A DNA stretch of 64,000 bases from Vandiemenella viatica (taxonomy: Eukaryota > Arthropoda > Insecta > Orthoptera > Morabidae): NCBI GenBank assembly GCA_031002005.1, contig CM061914.1, positions 18,772,148 through 18,836,147 of the forward strand, given 5' to 3'. This document shows positions 55,022-64,000 of the stretch, one piece after another (the stretch's first letter is position 1; every line of letters begins with the position of its first letter). The notes beneath the pieces are model-generated. The model was not told where the DNA came from. It saw only the letters and a list, made by a program, of their open reading frames with translations, and did not search any database. The position numbers were made by a program, and so were the translations under genes.

Positions 55022-55639
55022 CTGCAAACAAACACATTGCCAAATCTCAGATTATTATAATATTCTAGAAAGTAGTCCATGGTTTCATTTCCAAAATAAT
55101 GCATTTGTCAGTCTAGTTAATAACAATTTTCAATTATCGAAGAAATGGGCTACCCAAAAGCTTTTATTTGCTTTTTCCAGATTTCTCTGCTGGTAATTAT
55201 CATTTTTGGGTTAGAATTTGAAGGAAATTCTGAACTGAAGGATATTTTAACGCTTCTTTAATCGAAATTATTTTTTTTTTTTTTAAATTCGAAACAAATA
55301 AATTTTTATTTGAACCCTGAACTTCAGGGAACTGTTTTAACGCCTGAAAAGTTTTTCGCAAACAATAATAAACAAATAACAAGCTTAGATTTTAATCTAA
55401 TTTAATTATCTCAAGATTACTGATATCGGAAGCGAAAGAAAGACTTCTGTGGTTTAAGCGTAACGATTAAATCATTAAATTTCGATTTTTCTAATCAATG
55501 CAATATACAAAAGCTGTTTACTTGCACTGATGAGTAAAATGTTTTCTTGATTTTCTCCTGGTATTTGTAATGAAACTCGACGCATTGTGGCATTATGAAT
55601 GGTTTCTAAGAACACAAAAGATTAGTAAGCACAAAGGGA
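55022..55639 (-). other. canoe intron start, AT-rich
   Basis: No upstream canoe exon (RA domains) is seen from here to the window end. No repeat recognised in this part. Confidence 0.5.
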
Positions 55640-56530
55640 TACAAGATCAAAATTACACAACAAGAAAAAAAGCAGGTCCATAACTCTTGAATTCTCCATA
55701 CCATTCCGAGAAAAGGAAACCATAGATGTAATCAAACATATGAAACTTGGAAAAGCAGCTTGGATTTGATGGTATATATTCTCAATGTTTGGCCCACTGT
55801 GGACCAGATACAGTAAGATGGCTTAGCAACGTCTTATCAAATATCCTACAAACTGGAAACCTCCCACCGTTAATTAAGAAAACAAAAATAGTAGCCATAC
55901 TGAAACCTAATAAAGACCCTACAAAAGTGGAAAACTATCGACCAATAGCACTTCTACGTGTCACATACAAACTCCTTGAGCGCCTGATCTACAATAGAAT
56001 TTCTTAAGCAAGCAGGAAACACATTCGTACAGAACAAGCAGGATTTAGAACAGGAATAAGTTCTAATGAGGAGGTATCCACTCACTCTCTGTTTAAAATG
56101 GGTCTGAGAATAAATCAGTAAGGTGGCTGCCTTTTTGAACCTATCAGCTGCCTACGACAATGTTTGGCGAGAAGGACTTCTTCTGAAATACGTATTATCC
56201 CATGTCGAAAACTTAGCAGCATGTTGGGTAATAGATAATTTCAGATATAGGCTACTCTGATAATGATAAAAGCAGAATGTTTAAACTAAATGACAGCTAG
56301 TCTCAAGGATCTGTTTTGGCTCCCCTCCTACTCAATTTGTACGCTCACGATTTACCAGAAACATGTTCAGGAAAACTTATTTACGATGATGACCTCTTTT
56401 TAGTGAACCAGAACTCCAACTTTTCTGATACAGAAACAACTTTATCCACTGATCTGGAAACATTAGATGTATACTTCAATTAAATGTAAACCCTCAGAAA
56501 ACAATTATGTAGGGTTTTCATTTACGCCAC
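55640..56530 (+). mobile_element. LINE family G reverse transcriptase fragment (Jockey-like)
   Basis: The frame at 55747-56007 covers GFDGIYSQCLAHCGPDTVRW, KKTKIVAILKPNKDPTKVEN and YRPIALLRVTYKLLERLIYN, the RT fingers. Then come stops and shifts through a HIRTEQAGFR block and a degraded DD region near 56385. It is joined at about 56530 to another LINE in the same orientation. Confidence 0.75.
55747..56007 (+). pseudogene. LINE G RT fingers fragment
   Basis: 86 codons with the conserved YRPIALL motif, ending at a stop just before the palm. Normal RTs continue for about 350 more residues. Confidence 0.75.
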
Positions 56531-56603
56531 AGACAAGCGCACTATAAACCTGAAGTCAAATTCAGATCCCGATTCCTTCCATAATCGCGCTAAATTAGTC
56601 CAG

Positions 56604-57158
56604 TTGCGAGCGGAAGTGCGTAAGGCAATGCGCGATGCGTTTAAAGATTTCCAAGCCACGAATTTATCCGAAGATCTTACTACTAATCCAAAAAAGTTCT
56701 GGTGGTATATCAAAGTAATAAGAGGCTCTCGTAAGGTTATGCCGACGCTGATTAAGGAAAATGGTGAATTATCAGAAACAAGCGTAGAGAAAGCAGAAAT
56801 TTTGAATGATATATTTAAAAAGGCTTTCACGATAGAAAACTCAGAGGAGATTCCTATATTTAACAATCGTACCGACAAAATTATGAATGATCTCGTTCTT
56901 GATGTCGAGCGAATAACTAAACTGCTTAAGAATGTAAAAACCTATAAAGCTCCCGGACCAGACGGTATTCCTACAAGATTCTACTCAAGGTACGCAAAGG
57001 AAATTGCACGGTATTTGATGAAATTATATACCGTCGCCTTAGAAAAAGGACAAATACCAGCCGAATGGAAGACCGCTATCGTAAGTCCAGTGTTTAAAAA
57101 TGGGAATGTTAATGATCCTCAGAATTATAGGCCGATCTCGTTAACTTCAATATTTTAA
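56604..57158 (+). pseudogene. LINE A ORF2, linker and RT fingers
   Basis: TTNPKKFWWYIKVIRGSRK is the linker of CR1-like ORF2. KTYKAPGPDGIPTRFYSRYA, EWKTAIVSPVFKNGN and NYRPISLTSIF are RT fingers motifs. A TAA ends it and the same frame continues downstream. Confidence 0.85.
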
Positions 57159-57818
57159 AGGATTTTAGAACATATCATCTATTCAAATGTCATGCGGTTC
57201 TTAGATGAAGGTGAGCTTTTAAACCCTAATCAACATGGATTCAGAAAAGGCCAATGCTGCGAAAGACAACTTGCACTTCTAATTCATGACTTGTGCCGAA
57301 TTATAGATGAGCGGTCCCAGGTTGATTTAGTTCTATTAGATTTTAAAAAAGCTTTCAACACTGTGCCTCACACTAGGTTGCTTAGGAAACTTCGTGGTTA
57401 CGGCATATCTAGACAAATTTGCGACTGGGTTGCAGACTTCCTGAAGGGCAGAACACAGTGTGTAGTTCTCGACGGTGAGCGTTCATCACGTACCGAAGTG
57501 AGGTCCGGGGTCCCCCAGGGAAGCGTGATAGGGCCTCTGTTGTTTCTCATATACATTAATGATTTATGCGACATAATAGGGGGGATGAAAAGATTATTTG
57601 CTGATGATGCTATTATTTATCGCGAAATAAAAACCCAGGAAGGCTGCGCTTTGTTACAAGACGATATTATGAAAATAATTGCGTGGTGTAAAGATTGGCA
57701 GTTGGAGTTAAACGCTAAAAAGTGCCAAGTCATGCGTGTAAGTAAAAAGGTGAAACCATTTAGCTCTGAATATACAATTATTGGTACTGTCCTTAGAACG
57801 GTAGATTCTGCTAAATAC
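57159..57818 (+). pseudogene. LINE A ORF2, RT palm with FADD box
   Basis: Continuing in phase: HGFRKGQCCERQLALLIHDL, then VDLVLLDFKKAFNTVPH (first catalytic Asp), SGVPQGSVIGPLLFLIYIND and RLFADDAIIY (catalytic Asp pair). The frame runs on into the LTR, so the last residues (about 57819-57911) are not LINE sequence. Confidence 0.85.
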
Positions 57819-59284
57819 TGTGGTGTGACAGTGTCACCCACAATGAATATAGTTAAATTATTATTAATTATATTCATAATTCCCTTTTTTTATTATATTC
57901 AAATTTATTAATTATTTAGTCTTGCAACGTGTAATTAATTGTAAATAATGAGGGTTGTCTGGATAGGTTAAATGTATGTTTAAAACCAGGGCGGCCAAAG
58001 GTATATTTTATTGTAAATCAATTTTTCTGTAAACGCATGGCTCAGAAGGGCTGAATATCGAAGGCTAGAAACTGCCATTTCGGCGGTTGAGAGAGGAACA
58101 ATGGAGCAGGCGAGGCGACTCGATGGCGCCGGGACAGCCCGGCTTGAGTCCCGTTTGAAATCGGGCGGTGACCTTCCCCTACCCCGCTACTACCCCGAAG
58201 GCCACGTAGGAAACGCGCGAAGGAGGCGGCGAATGCGACGCATGATATTAAACACGTGACAACGGAAATGTGTAGATAGCCAATCCTGAACATTTATTGG
58301 GAGCTACAATACTAATTCCGTGGAGTTCTTTTACATGTGGCGAGCAACTAGCCGAGGAAGAAGAAGGAGCCATTTTTAAGAGATCACTTCTGTCCAAGAC
58401 GAGCTGATGAACGGACGTGACTTGGGTCCAAGACGAGCTGGTGAATAGACGTGTCTGCCGGCACGCTCTCTGATGATCATTGTGGTTGATCATTTCTTGC
58501 TTTGGGAAAGCGAGATGTGGAGTGGCATGCTTGCCATTATTTGGAAGTTATGCTAATAACGCGGTCGTAGCCGCTTATTTAGCTTCCATTGCTGCAGTGG
58601 CATTGTGTTTGTCGCTCACCATCACGGCGATGATTCTATGGTAATGTACCAGAAACGACGGTCACTATCCAGTGGATTTTAACAGACTTATGTGCCCTTA
58701 AGCGACGCCTGGGTTAAGACTCTGCTCCCGCCACTTAAATTCTGAGCTAGCTGAATTTATATTTCGATTCAATTTTTCCTCAAGCATCTTGCTGTTTGTT
58801 AATTCAATTTTGATGCTTTTCATTCACTTTATACGGCGCCCCCTGGGATTTTCCTTTGTACAGTAAAATGTTAGCTTCAATTTGATGGCCTGTGTTGCCA
58901 TGTTATTTCAATGTTAACTTTGCTGTTTTATTACTTGTTTGAGATATTTCATTCAGTTTTGTTTGCTTACTCCGGCGAGTTGTAAACGTCGGGTATTGCT
59001 TGTTTTTGCTGATCTAATTGTGTTTAACGTAACGTTAATTACTACCCGACCTTGTAAGGCCATAAGACTCAATAAATGAGGTTTTATTTTGTGTCTGAAA
59101 TTCATGGTTCTAGTTAGTAACCTATTAGATCCCCTTTTAACATCATTATTATATGTATTTTTCATTTTCAGGAATTATATTATAAATGAATAATAAAATT
59201 ATATTATACTTTAATAATTCCCCCCTCCCGTTTTTTTGGCAACTCACGTTTTCTTAACGGTAGTCAACAAATGGTCTCTTTACA
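57819..59284 (+). repeat. 5' LTR of Ty3/gypsy-like element, 1466 bases
   Basis: It opens TGTGGTGTGACAGTGTCACC and closes TCTTTACA, the TG...CA rule. It is followed two bases later by a primer-binding site. The first 180 bases recur at 63822-64000 with one substitution and one single-base indel, identifying the 3' LTR. A TATA-like TTTATACGG (58827) and an AATAAATGAG (59071) may be promoter and polyadenylation signals. Confidence 0.88.
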
Positions 59285-59286
59285 AT

Positions 59287-59304
59287 TGGCGCCCAACGTG
59301 GGGC
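59287..59304 (+). promoter_or_regulatory. primer-binding site
   Basis: TGGCGCCCAACGTGGGGC begins two bases after the LTR end. It has the form of tRNA 3'-end complements (TGG first) used by many insect Ty3/gypsy elements. I cannot assign the tRNA. Confidence 0.8.
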
Positions 59305-59804
59305 TTTTGCAAGTCGAAATTATTTTGAGAATTTCACAAGTCTAAAAAAATCCATGGATGTGACCTGTGTTGATTTATTTTATTATTTTAGAATAAGTTT
59401 TATGTTGAAATTTGTTTGCTTTGTTTGCCATGCTTGATTTAAATCTAAATGTGTGATTTATTTCAATCAGTTGTTCAAGTATATTTTCGTTCACTTGCAT
59501 CAAGCATGGTTAGTTTAAAATTAAAGATAGAGTCAGTGCTTTTGAAATTTTAATGCATGGTAAAAGTTAAGATTTTTCTTTATGCTGATTTTGCTCATGT
59601 GTTGAGGTATTTGTGTCGCATGAAACATCGTTGTTTTTCCTTGTTGTTTAATTTTGGATGGGTTTTATTTCATGCTGAAGGGATTTATGCGCGAATTTTG
59701 TTTAATGCTGTACTTTTCGAGTTAAATCGCGCCGGTTGTATTTTGGTTGTTGTCGATTGTTCAAATTGTTCGGAGTTGAAATTTTGTATCTTACGATCAA
59801 ATCT

Positions 59805-61724
59805 ATGAAGTGCAGGTCACGCACCATTAATAGGGCAGATCAATCTATTGTTCATAACATTTCCGAGCAAACTAACGCGATGGATCAAGCACCGGAAGTA
59901 CGCGAAATGCCGTTGGCGGACGAAGAGTGTAATGATACTCCTAGTACGCGTAGCGTTCATTCAAATGCATCATTAGATGGGGAACAGTTAGGGATCTTTC
60001 CAACCCCAGACAATGAAACCGTTCAAAATCCACCCATGCGGGCAGAAGTTGAAACACGTGCGTCGCAAATAACGGTAGAATTGCAACCGGCGACCGCACA
60101 ACCCCAAGACCAAAACCTAATCCTTAACATGCTGGCGGAATTGAGTAAACAAATAAGTCAAAATTCTGGTTCATTGAGGCAGGAATTGACTAAACAAATA
60201 CCTTCACAACAGGAGGACATAAACAAGCGTTTAGATGCACAAAGTCAAAATTCTGATTCATTGAGGCAGGAATTAACTAAACAAATAGCTTCACAACAGG
60301 AGGACATAAACAAGCGTCTAGATGCACAAAGCCAAAGTTCCGTCTCATTAAGGGAGGAGTTAAGTCAAAAATTTGAATCACAAAGTGCTTTATTGAAGGG
60401 CATGGACGGAAAATTGTCCGTTTTTCGCGAGGAAATGACCCGTGAAATGAGTGCATTCAAATCGGAGATGCGAGCGAATGTTTCAGTGTTGGAGAGACGC
60501 ACAGATACGATTCAGGCAACATGCACTGCATTGCAGGAATCAAGCGCGGAAATTTCGAAGCGTTTGGACGCGACCGAAAAATCTGTCGAGCACGTGCGGC
60601 AAGAAAGCCACCAGAGTCTCGGTCAGATCTCGGAATTTGTCCACGAGATTAAGGATAATACTGAACGAAGCTTGCAGGCTGTAAATGCAAAGGTGTCGGA
60701 GGTTGCAAGTTCGGTTGAACAAGTACAAACGGCACAACAGGATTTGCAAGCGTCACAGCAAACACTCGTGCAGAACACCAACTCAAAGCTGGCGCAGTTG
60801 GAATCACGGGTGAAGGAAGTGAGTAATTTCAACGCTAGCGGGAGTATTGTTCACGCGAATTGCGCGCAGTACGCAGCAGCTAATATCGAGCTTAAGTTGC
60901 CACGTTTTGGGTCTCGCAAAGACGTAAATCCTAGGATCTATCTTACCGAAATGGAGCGGTATTTTGAAATCAAAGGAGTGCCTGATTCCATGAAGCTTGT
61001 GTTAGTCGAGGAATCATTTTCAGAAACAGACAGACTCTGGCTGAAAATTGCATCCGAAACTAACTTATCTTACGCCGAGTTCAGAGTCCTGTTTCTTGAG
61101 ACCTTCTGGTCGAAAAAGATCCAGAACCAGGCGAGGATAAAGCTGTACCAAGGAAGGTACATTCCCAAGTGGCATTATTCGATGGAAAGCTACGTGAAAA
61201 CTTTGCTGGTGCAGTGTAGGCAATTCGACGATAAAATGACGGACGGAGAGTTCATAGAGATGGTGATCGCGCACTTTGGTCCACAAGTGCAGTCACTCAT
61301 TAACCCCGTGGTCATTCGTACGATACCAGAATTGCTAGAAACCGTCGGTAACCTAGACAGAATCGGGAAAATGGCCGATAATCTGGCGAGACAAGACGCG
61401 GAACGAAACCATGGCGAAGCGCAAAGCGAGTCTAAGCGACCGCATGGCGGCAATAAAGCTTCCTATGCTGATGGACAGAATGGGAAATCTTCCAATCAAA
61501 ATTCCGGCAATCGTAATGGAGGGAAGAAATGGAAGAACGGAAATGCACAATGGAAGGATGATAAAAATCATCAGCGGTCGGGAAACAACCGATCCGCGTA
61601 TCCACAAGAATTTCCAGTGAACGCGATCTCGATTGAAAACGCGGAACCGGAAATATGTGCAAAGGCGACAGAAAAGAATGTGGGCGGCGTTAGCAACGCG
61701 TCTAACTCCCCGCCGTCACAATGA
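59805..61724 (+). CDS. gag of LTR retrotransposon
   Basis: This encodes the particle-forming structural protein, 639 residues from ATG 59805 (a second ATG at 59880 is also plausible). The N-terminal third is acidic. Residues near 115-205 hold three copies of a 29-residue unit (SLRQELTKQI, QEDINKRLDAQS; 87-base period from 60156), within a long heptad-rich coiled coil reaching about residue 340. A retrotransposon-gag capsid domain follows: LPRFGSRKDVNPRIYLTEME, WLKIASETNLSYAEFRVLF, YVKTLLVQCRQF. The basic Gly/Asn-rich tail lacks a CCHC zinc knuckle. It ends in TGA, and the frame continues into the protease. It appears intact. Confidence 0.85.
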   Translation: MKCRSRTINRADQSIVHNISEQTNAMDQAPEVREMPLADEECNDTPSTRSVHSNASLDGEQLGIFPTPDNETVQNPPMRAEVETRASQITVELQPATAQPQDQNLILNMLAELSKQISQNSGSLRQELTKQIPSQQEDINKRLDAQSQNSDSLRQELTKQIASQQEDINKRLDAQSQSSVSLREELSQKFESQSALLKGMDGKLSVFREEMTREMSAFKSEMRANVSVLERRTDTIQATCTALQESSAEISKRLDATEKSVEHVRQESHQSLGQISEFVHEIKDNTERSLQAVNAKVSEVASSVEQVQTAQQDLQASQQTLVQNTNSKLAQLESRVKEVSNFNASGSIVHANCAQYAAANIELKLPRFGSRKDVNPRIYLTEMERYFEIKGVPDSMKLVLVEESFSETDRLWLKIASETNLSYAEFRVLFLETFWSKKIQNQARIKLYQGRYIPKWHYSMESYVKTLLVQCRQFDDKMTDGEFIEMVIAHFGPQVQSLINPVVIRTIPELLETVGNLDRIGKMADNLARQDAERNHGEAQSESKRPHGGNKASYADGQNGKSSNQNSGNRNGGKKWKNGNAQWKDDKNHQRSGNNRSAYPQEFPVNAISIENAEPEICAKATEKNVGGVSNASNSPPSQ

Positions 61725-62489
61725 GATTTTTCGGGGGACGCTGCAAACGCCGACAGCATTTGCCTCGGCAGTTTGGAATATTGGCGCGGCGAAGGACCAG
61801 AAAATATCGACGAAGAAGAAGATATGGTATCCGGCGACAGCCTCATGGCGCGCGCGAAGTGTCCCCGTGTAGATATTATTGCATATGGCATACGGGCGAA
61901 TATTTTAATTGACTCGGGATCGTCTGTCTCCGTAATGTCTAAGAAATTTCTGCTACGCTTGAAAGATAAGAATCCGCGGCTAAAAGTAATTCCCACAACG
62001 CAAGTAACGGTGGTTCCTGCAATAGGAAAGAGAGAAAAGATCGTTAGCACGCAAGCGCTAATCCCCGTGAAAGTCGCGAATAGCGAGTTAATGTTGCCAC
62101 TACTTATAGTACCCGGTTTGACGCAAGATGTGATCGTTGGATGCGACCTCTTAGCAAAACGTCAAGTCGTTATGGATTGGGGAAATAAGACGGTGACAAA
62201 TTTGGTTCCGGAGGTGTTGCATTGGAAACATGAGGCCTGTGAGCAGAGCCTTGGAATAAATAGTTCCAAACCAATGCAAGACACCGCGGGACGCGAAGGC
62301 AATTTGAATAACGGAGGAAGAGCTTTATGCGCATCAGCTGACGAGCAAAATCTCATACCACAGAGCCCAACCGACAAAATGCGGGAAAAAGGAAAACTTG
62401 ACGCCAGCACGGAAGCCAAAGCTATGCCGATACTGACGAGAAACTTGACGACAGCACCACGGTCAAAGCCAAAGCTATGCCGATGCTAA
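61725..62489 (+). CDS. retroviral-type aspartic protease of LTR element
   Basis: Open in the same phase as gag directly after its TGA. The first in-frame codons carry no ATG until residue 34, so expression would need stop readthrough or reinitiation. NILIDSGSSVSVMSKKFL is the DSG active-site loop (DTG/DSG class), and IVGCDLLAKRQVVMDW is the C-terminal ILG-type block. About 80 further residues follow that resemble no known domain, ending in TAA TGA at 62487-62492. In full elements RT would come next; here it is absent. Confidence 0.8.
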   Translation, partial: DFSGDAANADSICLGSLEYWRGEGPENIDEEEDMVSGDSLMARAKCPRVDIIAYGIRANILIDSGSSVSVMSKKFLLRLKDKNPRLKVIPTTQVTVVPAIGKREKIVSTQALIPVKVANSELMLPLLIVPGLTQDVIVGCDLLAKRQVVMDWGNKTVTNLVPEVLHWKHEACEQSLGINSSKPMQDTAGREGNLNNGGRALCASADEQNLIPQSPTDKMREKGKLDASTEAKAMPILTRNLTTAPRSKPKLCRC

Positions 62490-62498
62490 TGAGAAACT
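62414..62498. repeat. two copies of a 34-base repeat, 53-base spacing
   Basis: GCCAAAGCTATGCCGAT followed by ACTGACGAGAAACT at 62415 recurs at 62468 with small changes. It lies exactly where RT, RNase H and the integrase core are missing, so it may mark the deletion junction. Confidence 0.7.
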
Positions 62499-62867
62499 CG
62501 CGATCATTTCGTGCGGGATGAGACCGCGTCTGATTCGTATCAATGTAAAATTAAGGATCAACCCGAGAAGAATCCCGAGGATGACATCAAGAAAGCACAT
62601 GAATTCTTGGTAGAGAAAGCTACGAAGCGGCAACGCAAGCACGACGGATTGCGGACGCAAACGTTTAGCGTCGGGCAGCAGGTGCTACTTAGGACTATGA
62701 CCCCGTCTGACGCACAGCGAAAATTAATTTCCAAGTTCTTTCTGCTGTATTCGGGACCGTTCTCAGTAGCGCGGATTATCTCCCCAAACTGCTACATGCT
62801 GACCGACGGCAGAACGGAGCTCGGCCCGCATAATGCCCGGAATTTGCGCCCGTTTCACACAGCATAG
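62493..62867 (+). pseudogene. integrase C-terminal domain remnant (GPY/F)
   Basis: It is in the same frame as gag and protease, after TAA TGA. EFLVEKATKRQRKHDG, FSVGQQVLLRTM and SKFFLLYSGPFSVARI match the end of Ty3/gypsy integrases, with GPF as the GPY/F motif. It continues LGPHNARNLRPF and stops. HHCC and DDE parts are absent. It could only be made as a separate small protein, for which no start is evident. Confidence 0.75.
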
Positions 62868-63821
62868 GCTACAAGTTCCTGGACGGATGTTTGTAAATAT
62901 AGCTTAAGGATCAATGTACATTTAGTTAGGTAATAACGTAGAGCATATCTTTAGAAAGTAAGAGTGTCAGTCTTGAGACACGTAATTGCCTAACAAGCGT
63001 AGCGCTAACGCAGCGAGAACAGGTAAAGGACGCTCAGCTGTTTGGGATAGCAGCTGTGCCGACCGCCAGTTTTCCTGGAAGGATTGCAATCAGGTTAAAC
63101 GAAAACAGGTAGCCTGATCCGCAAGCTTAACGGGACAGCGCTTACTGACAACAACAGAGCGGGCAAAGCGGAAACAGCTGATCGCTTGGTTTCACCGCTA
63201 TAATGTCTTTGCTACGAGTGTAGTTTGGAAAGCATAATATAGTTCATTTTGCGAGAACCGTCTTTCTTTTGTGTTGTATGGATAATTATGTAAATTCGCG
63301 GAAGGATTAAATTATGTAAATTCGCGGAAGATTTTTCTTTTCCATTTGATTTTCATGTTATGTGGTTTCGGCATACTTGTGTCGGCCTTGATAATGGACA
63401 TTCGGTGCATTCTTTATTCTTGTTGTTGCTATATCTAACTTCAACACATGTGCTAGATTTGCATAGCCCGTTGTAAATAATTAATTGAGTTGTCTAGTTT
63501 TAATGTTAATATCTTGTGCTTACATCATTTTTTTGTTTATTGATTGAATAGATCTATTTTGTCGTTCATTTACATCTATGTACCTGTCAATGTTTTATGA
63601 TGTTTTACTTTGCATATTAGGATAAGACATTTCATTATTTATGTTAACCAGAGTCACGTGTCGTATTTACATATTTAAAGAGGTCACATGTATGCGATAG
63701 TTCGAGTGAGCTGGAACCATGAAACTATAGTGTAGGCAATGAATTTGTTGCAACTGTAGGGTTACAATAGTTCAAATAAAATTATGCTAATAATTTTATT
63801 TTGATTGGGTAGCAGGGATAT
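62868..63821 (+). other. 3' non-coding part of LTR element
   Basis: No open frame. A weak purine-rich GGGTAGCAGGGATA lies just before the 3' LTR and may act as polypurine tract. A 22-base duplication (ATTATGTAAATTCGCGGAAG) lies at 63285-63330. Confidence 0.6.
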
Positions 63822-64000
63822 TGTGGTGTGACAGTGTCACCCACAATGAATATAATTAAATTATTATTAATTATATTCATAATTCCTTTTTTTATTATAT
63901 TCAAATTTATTAATTATTTAGTCTTGCAACGTGTAATTAATTGTAAATAATGAGGGTTGTCTGGATAGGTTAAATGTATGTTTAAAACCAGGGCGGCCAA
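63822..64000 (+). repeat. 3' LTR, first 179 bases
   Basis: Same opening as 57819 (TGTGGTGTGACAGTGTCACC), with one substitution (ATAGTT to ATAATT) and one C lost from the TCCC run. It continues past the window end. Confidence 0.9.

Larger units (their letters stand above)
56531..57818 (+). mobile_element. LINE family A, plus copy, cut by LTR element
   Basis: The best preserved family A copy. It begins within the linker before RT and runs to 57818, where the LTR starts. A single in-frame stop at 57156-57158 separates two open frames in the same phase (56604-57158 and 57192-57911). The C-terminal part and 3' end are not seen past the LTR insertion. Related pieces lie at 31200-34010 (minus) and 49271-49737 (plus). 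Confidence 0.85.
57819..64000 (+). mobile_element. LTR retrotransposon (Ty3/gypsy-like), internally deleted
   Basis: Order: 5' LTR, primer-binding site, gag, protease, integrase C-terminal tail, 3' non-coding part, 3' LTR running off the window. The three coding parts share one reading frame, separated by stop codons at 61722 and 62487. Reverse transcriptase, RNase H and the zinc-binding and catalytic integrase parts are missing, so the copy could move only with help. It sits within a LINE; the right flank and target duplication are outside the window. Confidence 0.88.

Noticed and set aside
54729..55196. Plus-strand open frame of 155 codons
   Set aside because: Antisense shadow of the canoe FHA exon.
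57192..57911. 239-codon frame as one intact protein
   Set aside because: It is two things: LINE RT up to 57818, then LTR sequence read in frame by chance, with a stop shortly after.

Overview
The window is nuclear DNA from a large, repeat-rich insect genome. tRNA-derived SINEs, CR1/Jockey/RTE-like LINEs, hAT, Tc1 and mariner relics, and a SINE body like those I know from Orthoptera suggest a polyneopteran (orthopteran, stick insect, roach or termite grade). The sequence does not fix the species. Nothing prokaryotic is present: no operons, ribosome binding sites or CRISPR arrays.

The one host gene I can identify is the minus-strand orthologue of canoe/afadin (cno), which links adherens junctions to actin. 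Ten consecutive exons between 55021 and 36214 carry the FHA domain, a linker, the whole dilute (DIL) domain and the first half of the PDZ domain. All splice phases agree, giving about 654 codons. Both ends of the gene lie outside the window: the RA-domain exons to the right, and the rest of the PDZ domain and the tail to the left. No continuing exon is visible in 1-36213, so that stretch is best read as one very long intron, though it could hold small undetected genes.

Region by region. 1106-4323 is a hAT transposon with terminal repeats and an 8-bp target duplication, carrying a broken CGGBP1-like transposase and three nested retroelement pieces. 4395-5345 is a second, more decayed hAT-like relic. 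8460-8614, 18238-18297, 26318-26455 and 29667-29994 hold copies of one MITE family. 11000-12910 is a dead LINE. 15000-15767 is a Tc1 fold-back element. 16455-20875 is rich in SINEs and small repeats. 23815-25369 is a hAT-type element split by a mariner relic. 31200-35920 is a stack of LINEs, one inserted into another. 36214-55021 is canoe, with SINEs, LINEs, a mariner and MITEs in its introns. 55640-57818 holds two LINE fragments. From 57819 to the window end is a Ty3/gypsy-like LTR retrotransposon with gag, protease and only the tail of integrase; the reverse transcriptase, RNase H and integrase core are missing.

How the parts relate: the repeats record successive insertions (SINE into hAT, mariner into hAT, LINE into LINE, LTR element into LINE). 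The 3' body of the main SINE resembles the 3' end of a LINE family present in the same window, which suggests that this LINE supplied the machinery for the SINE. I found no convincing undescribed functional system. The most interesting items are the LINE-SINE tail sharing, the LTR element with gag and protease in one frame split only by a stop codon, a GC-AG intron in canoe, the Tc1 fold-back element, and two GC-rich orphan exon candidates near 14.8 kb and 29.4 kb.
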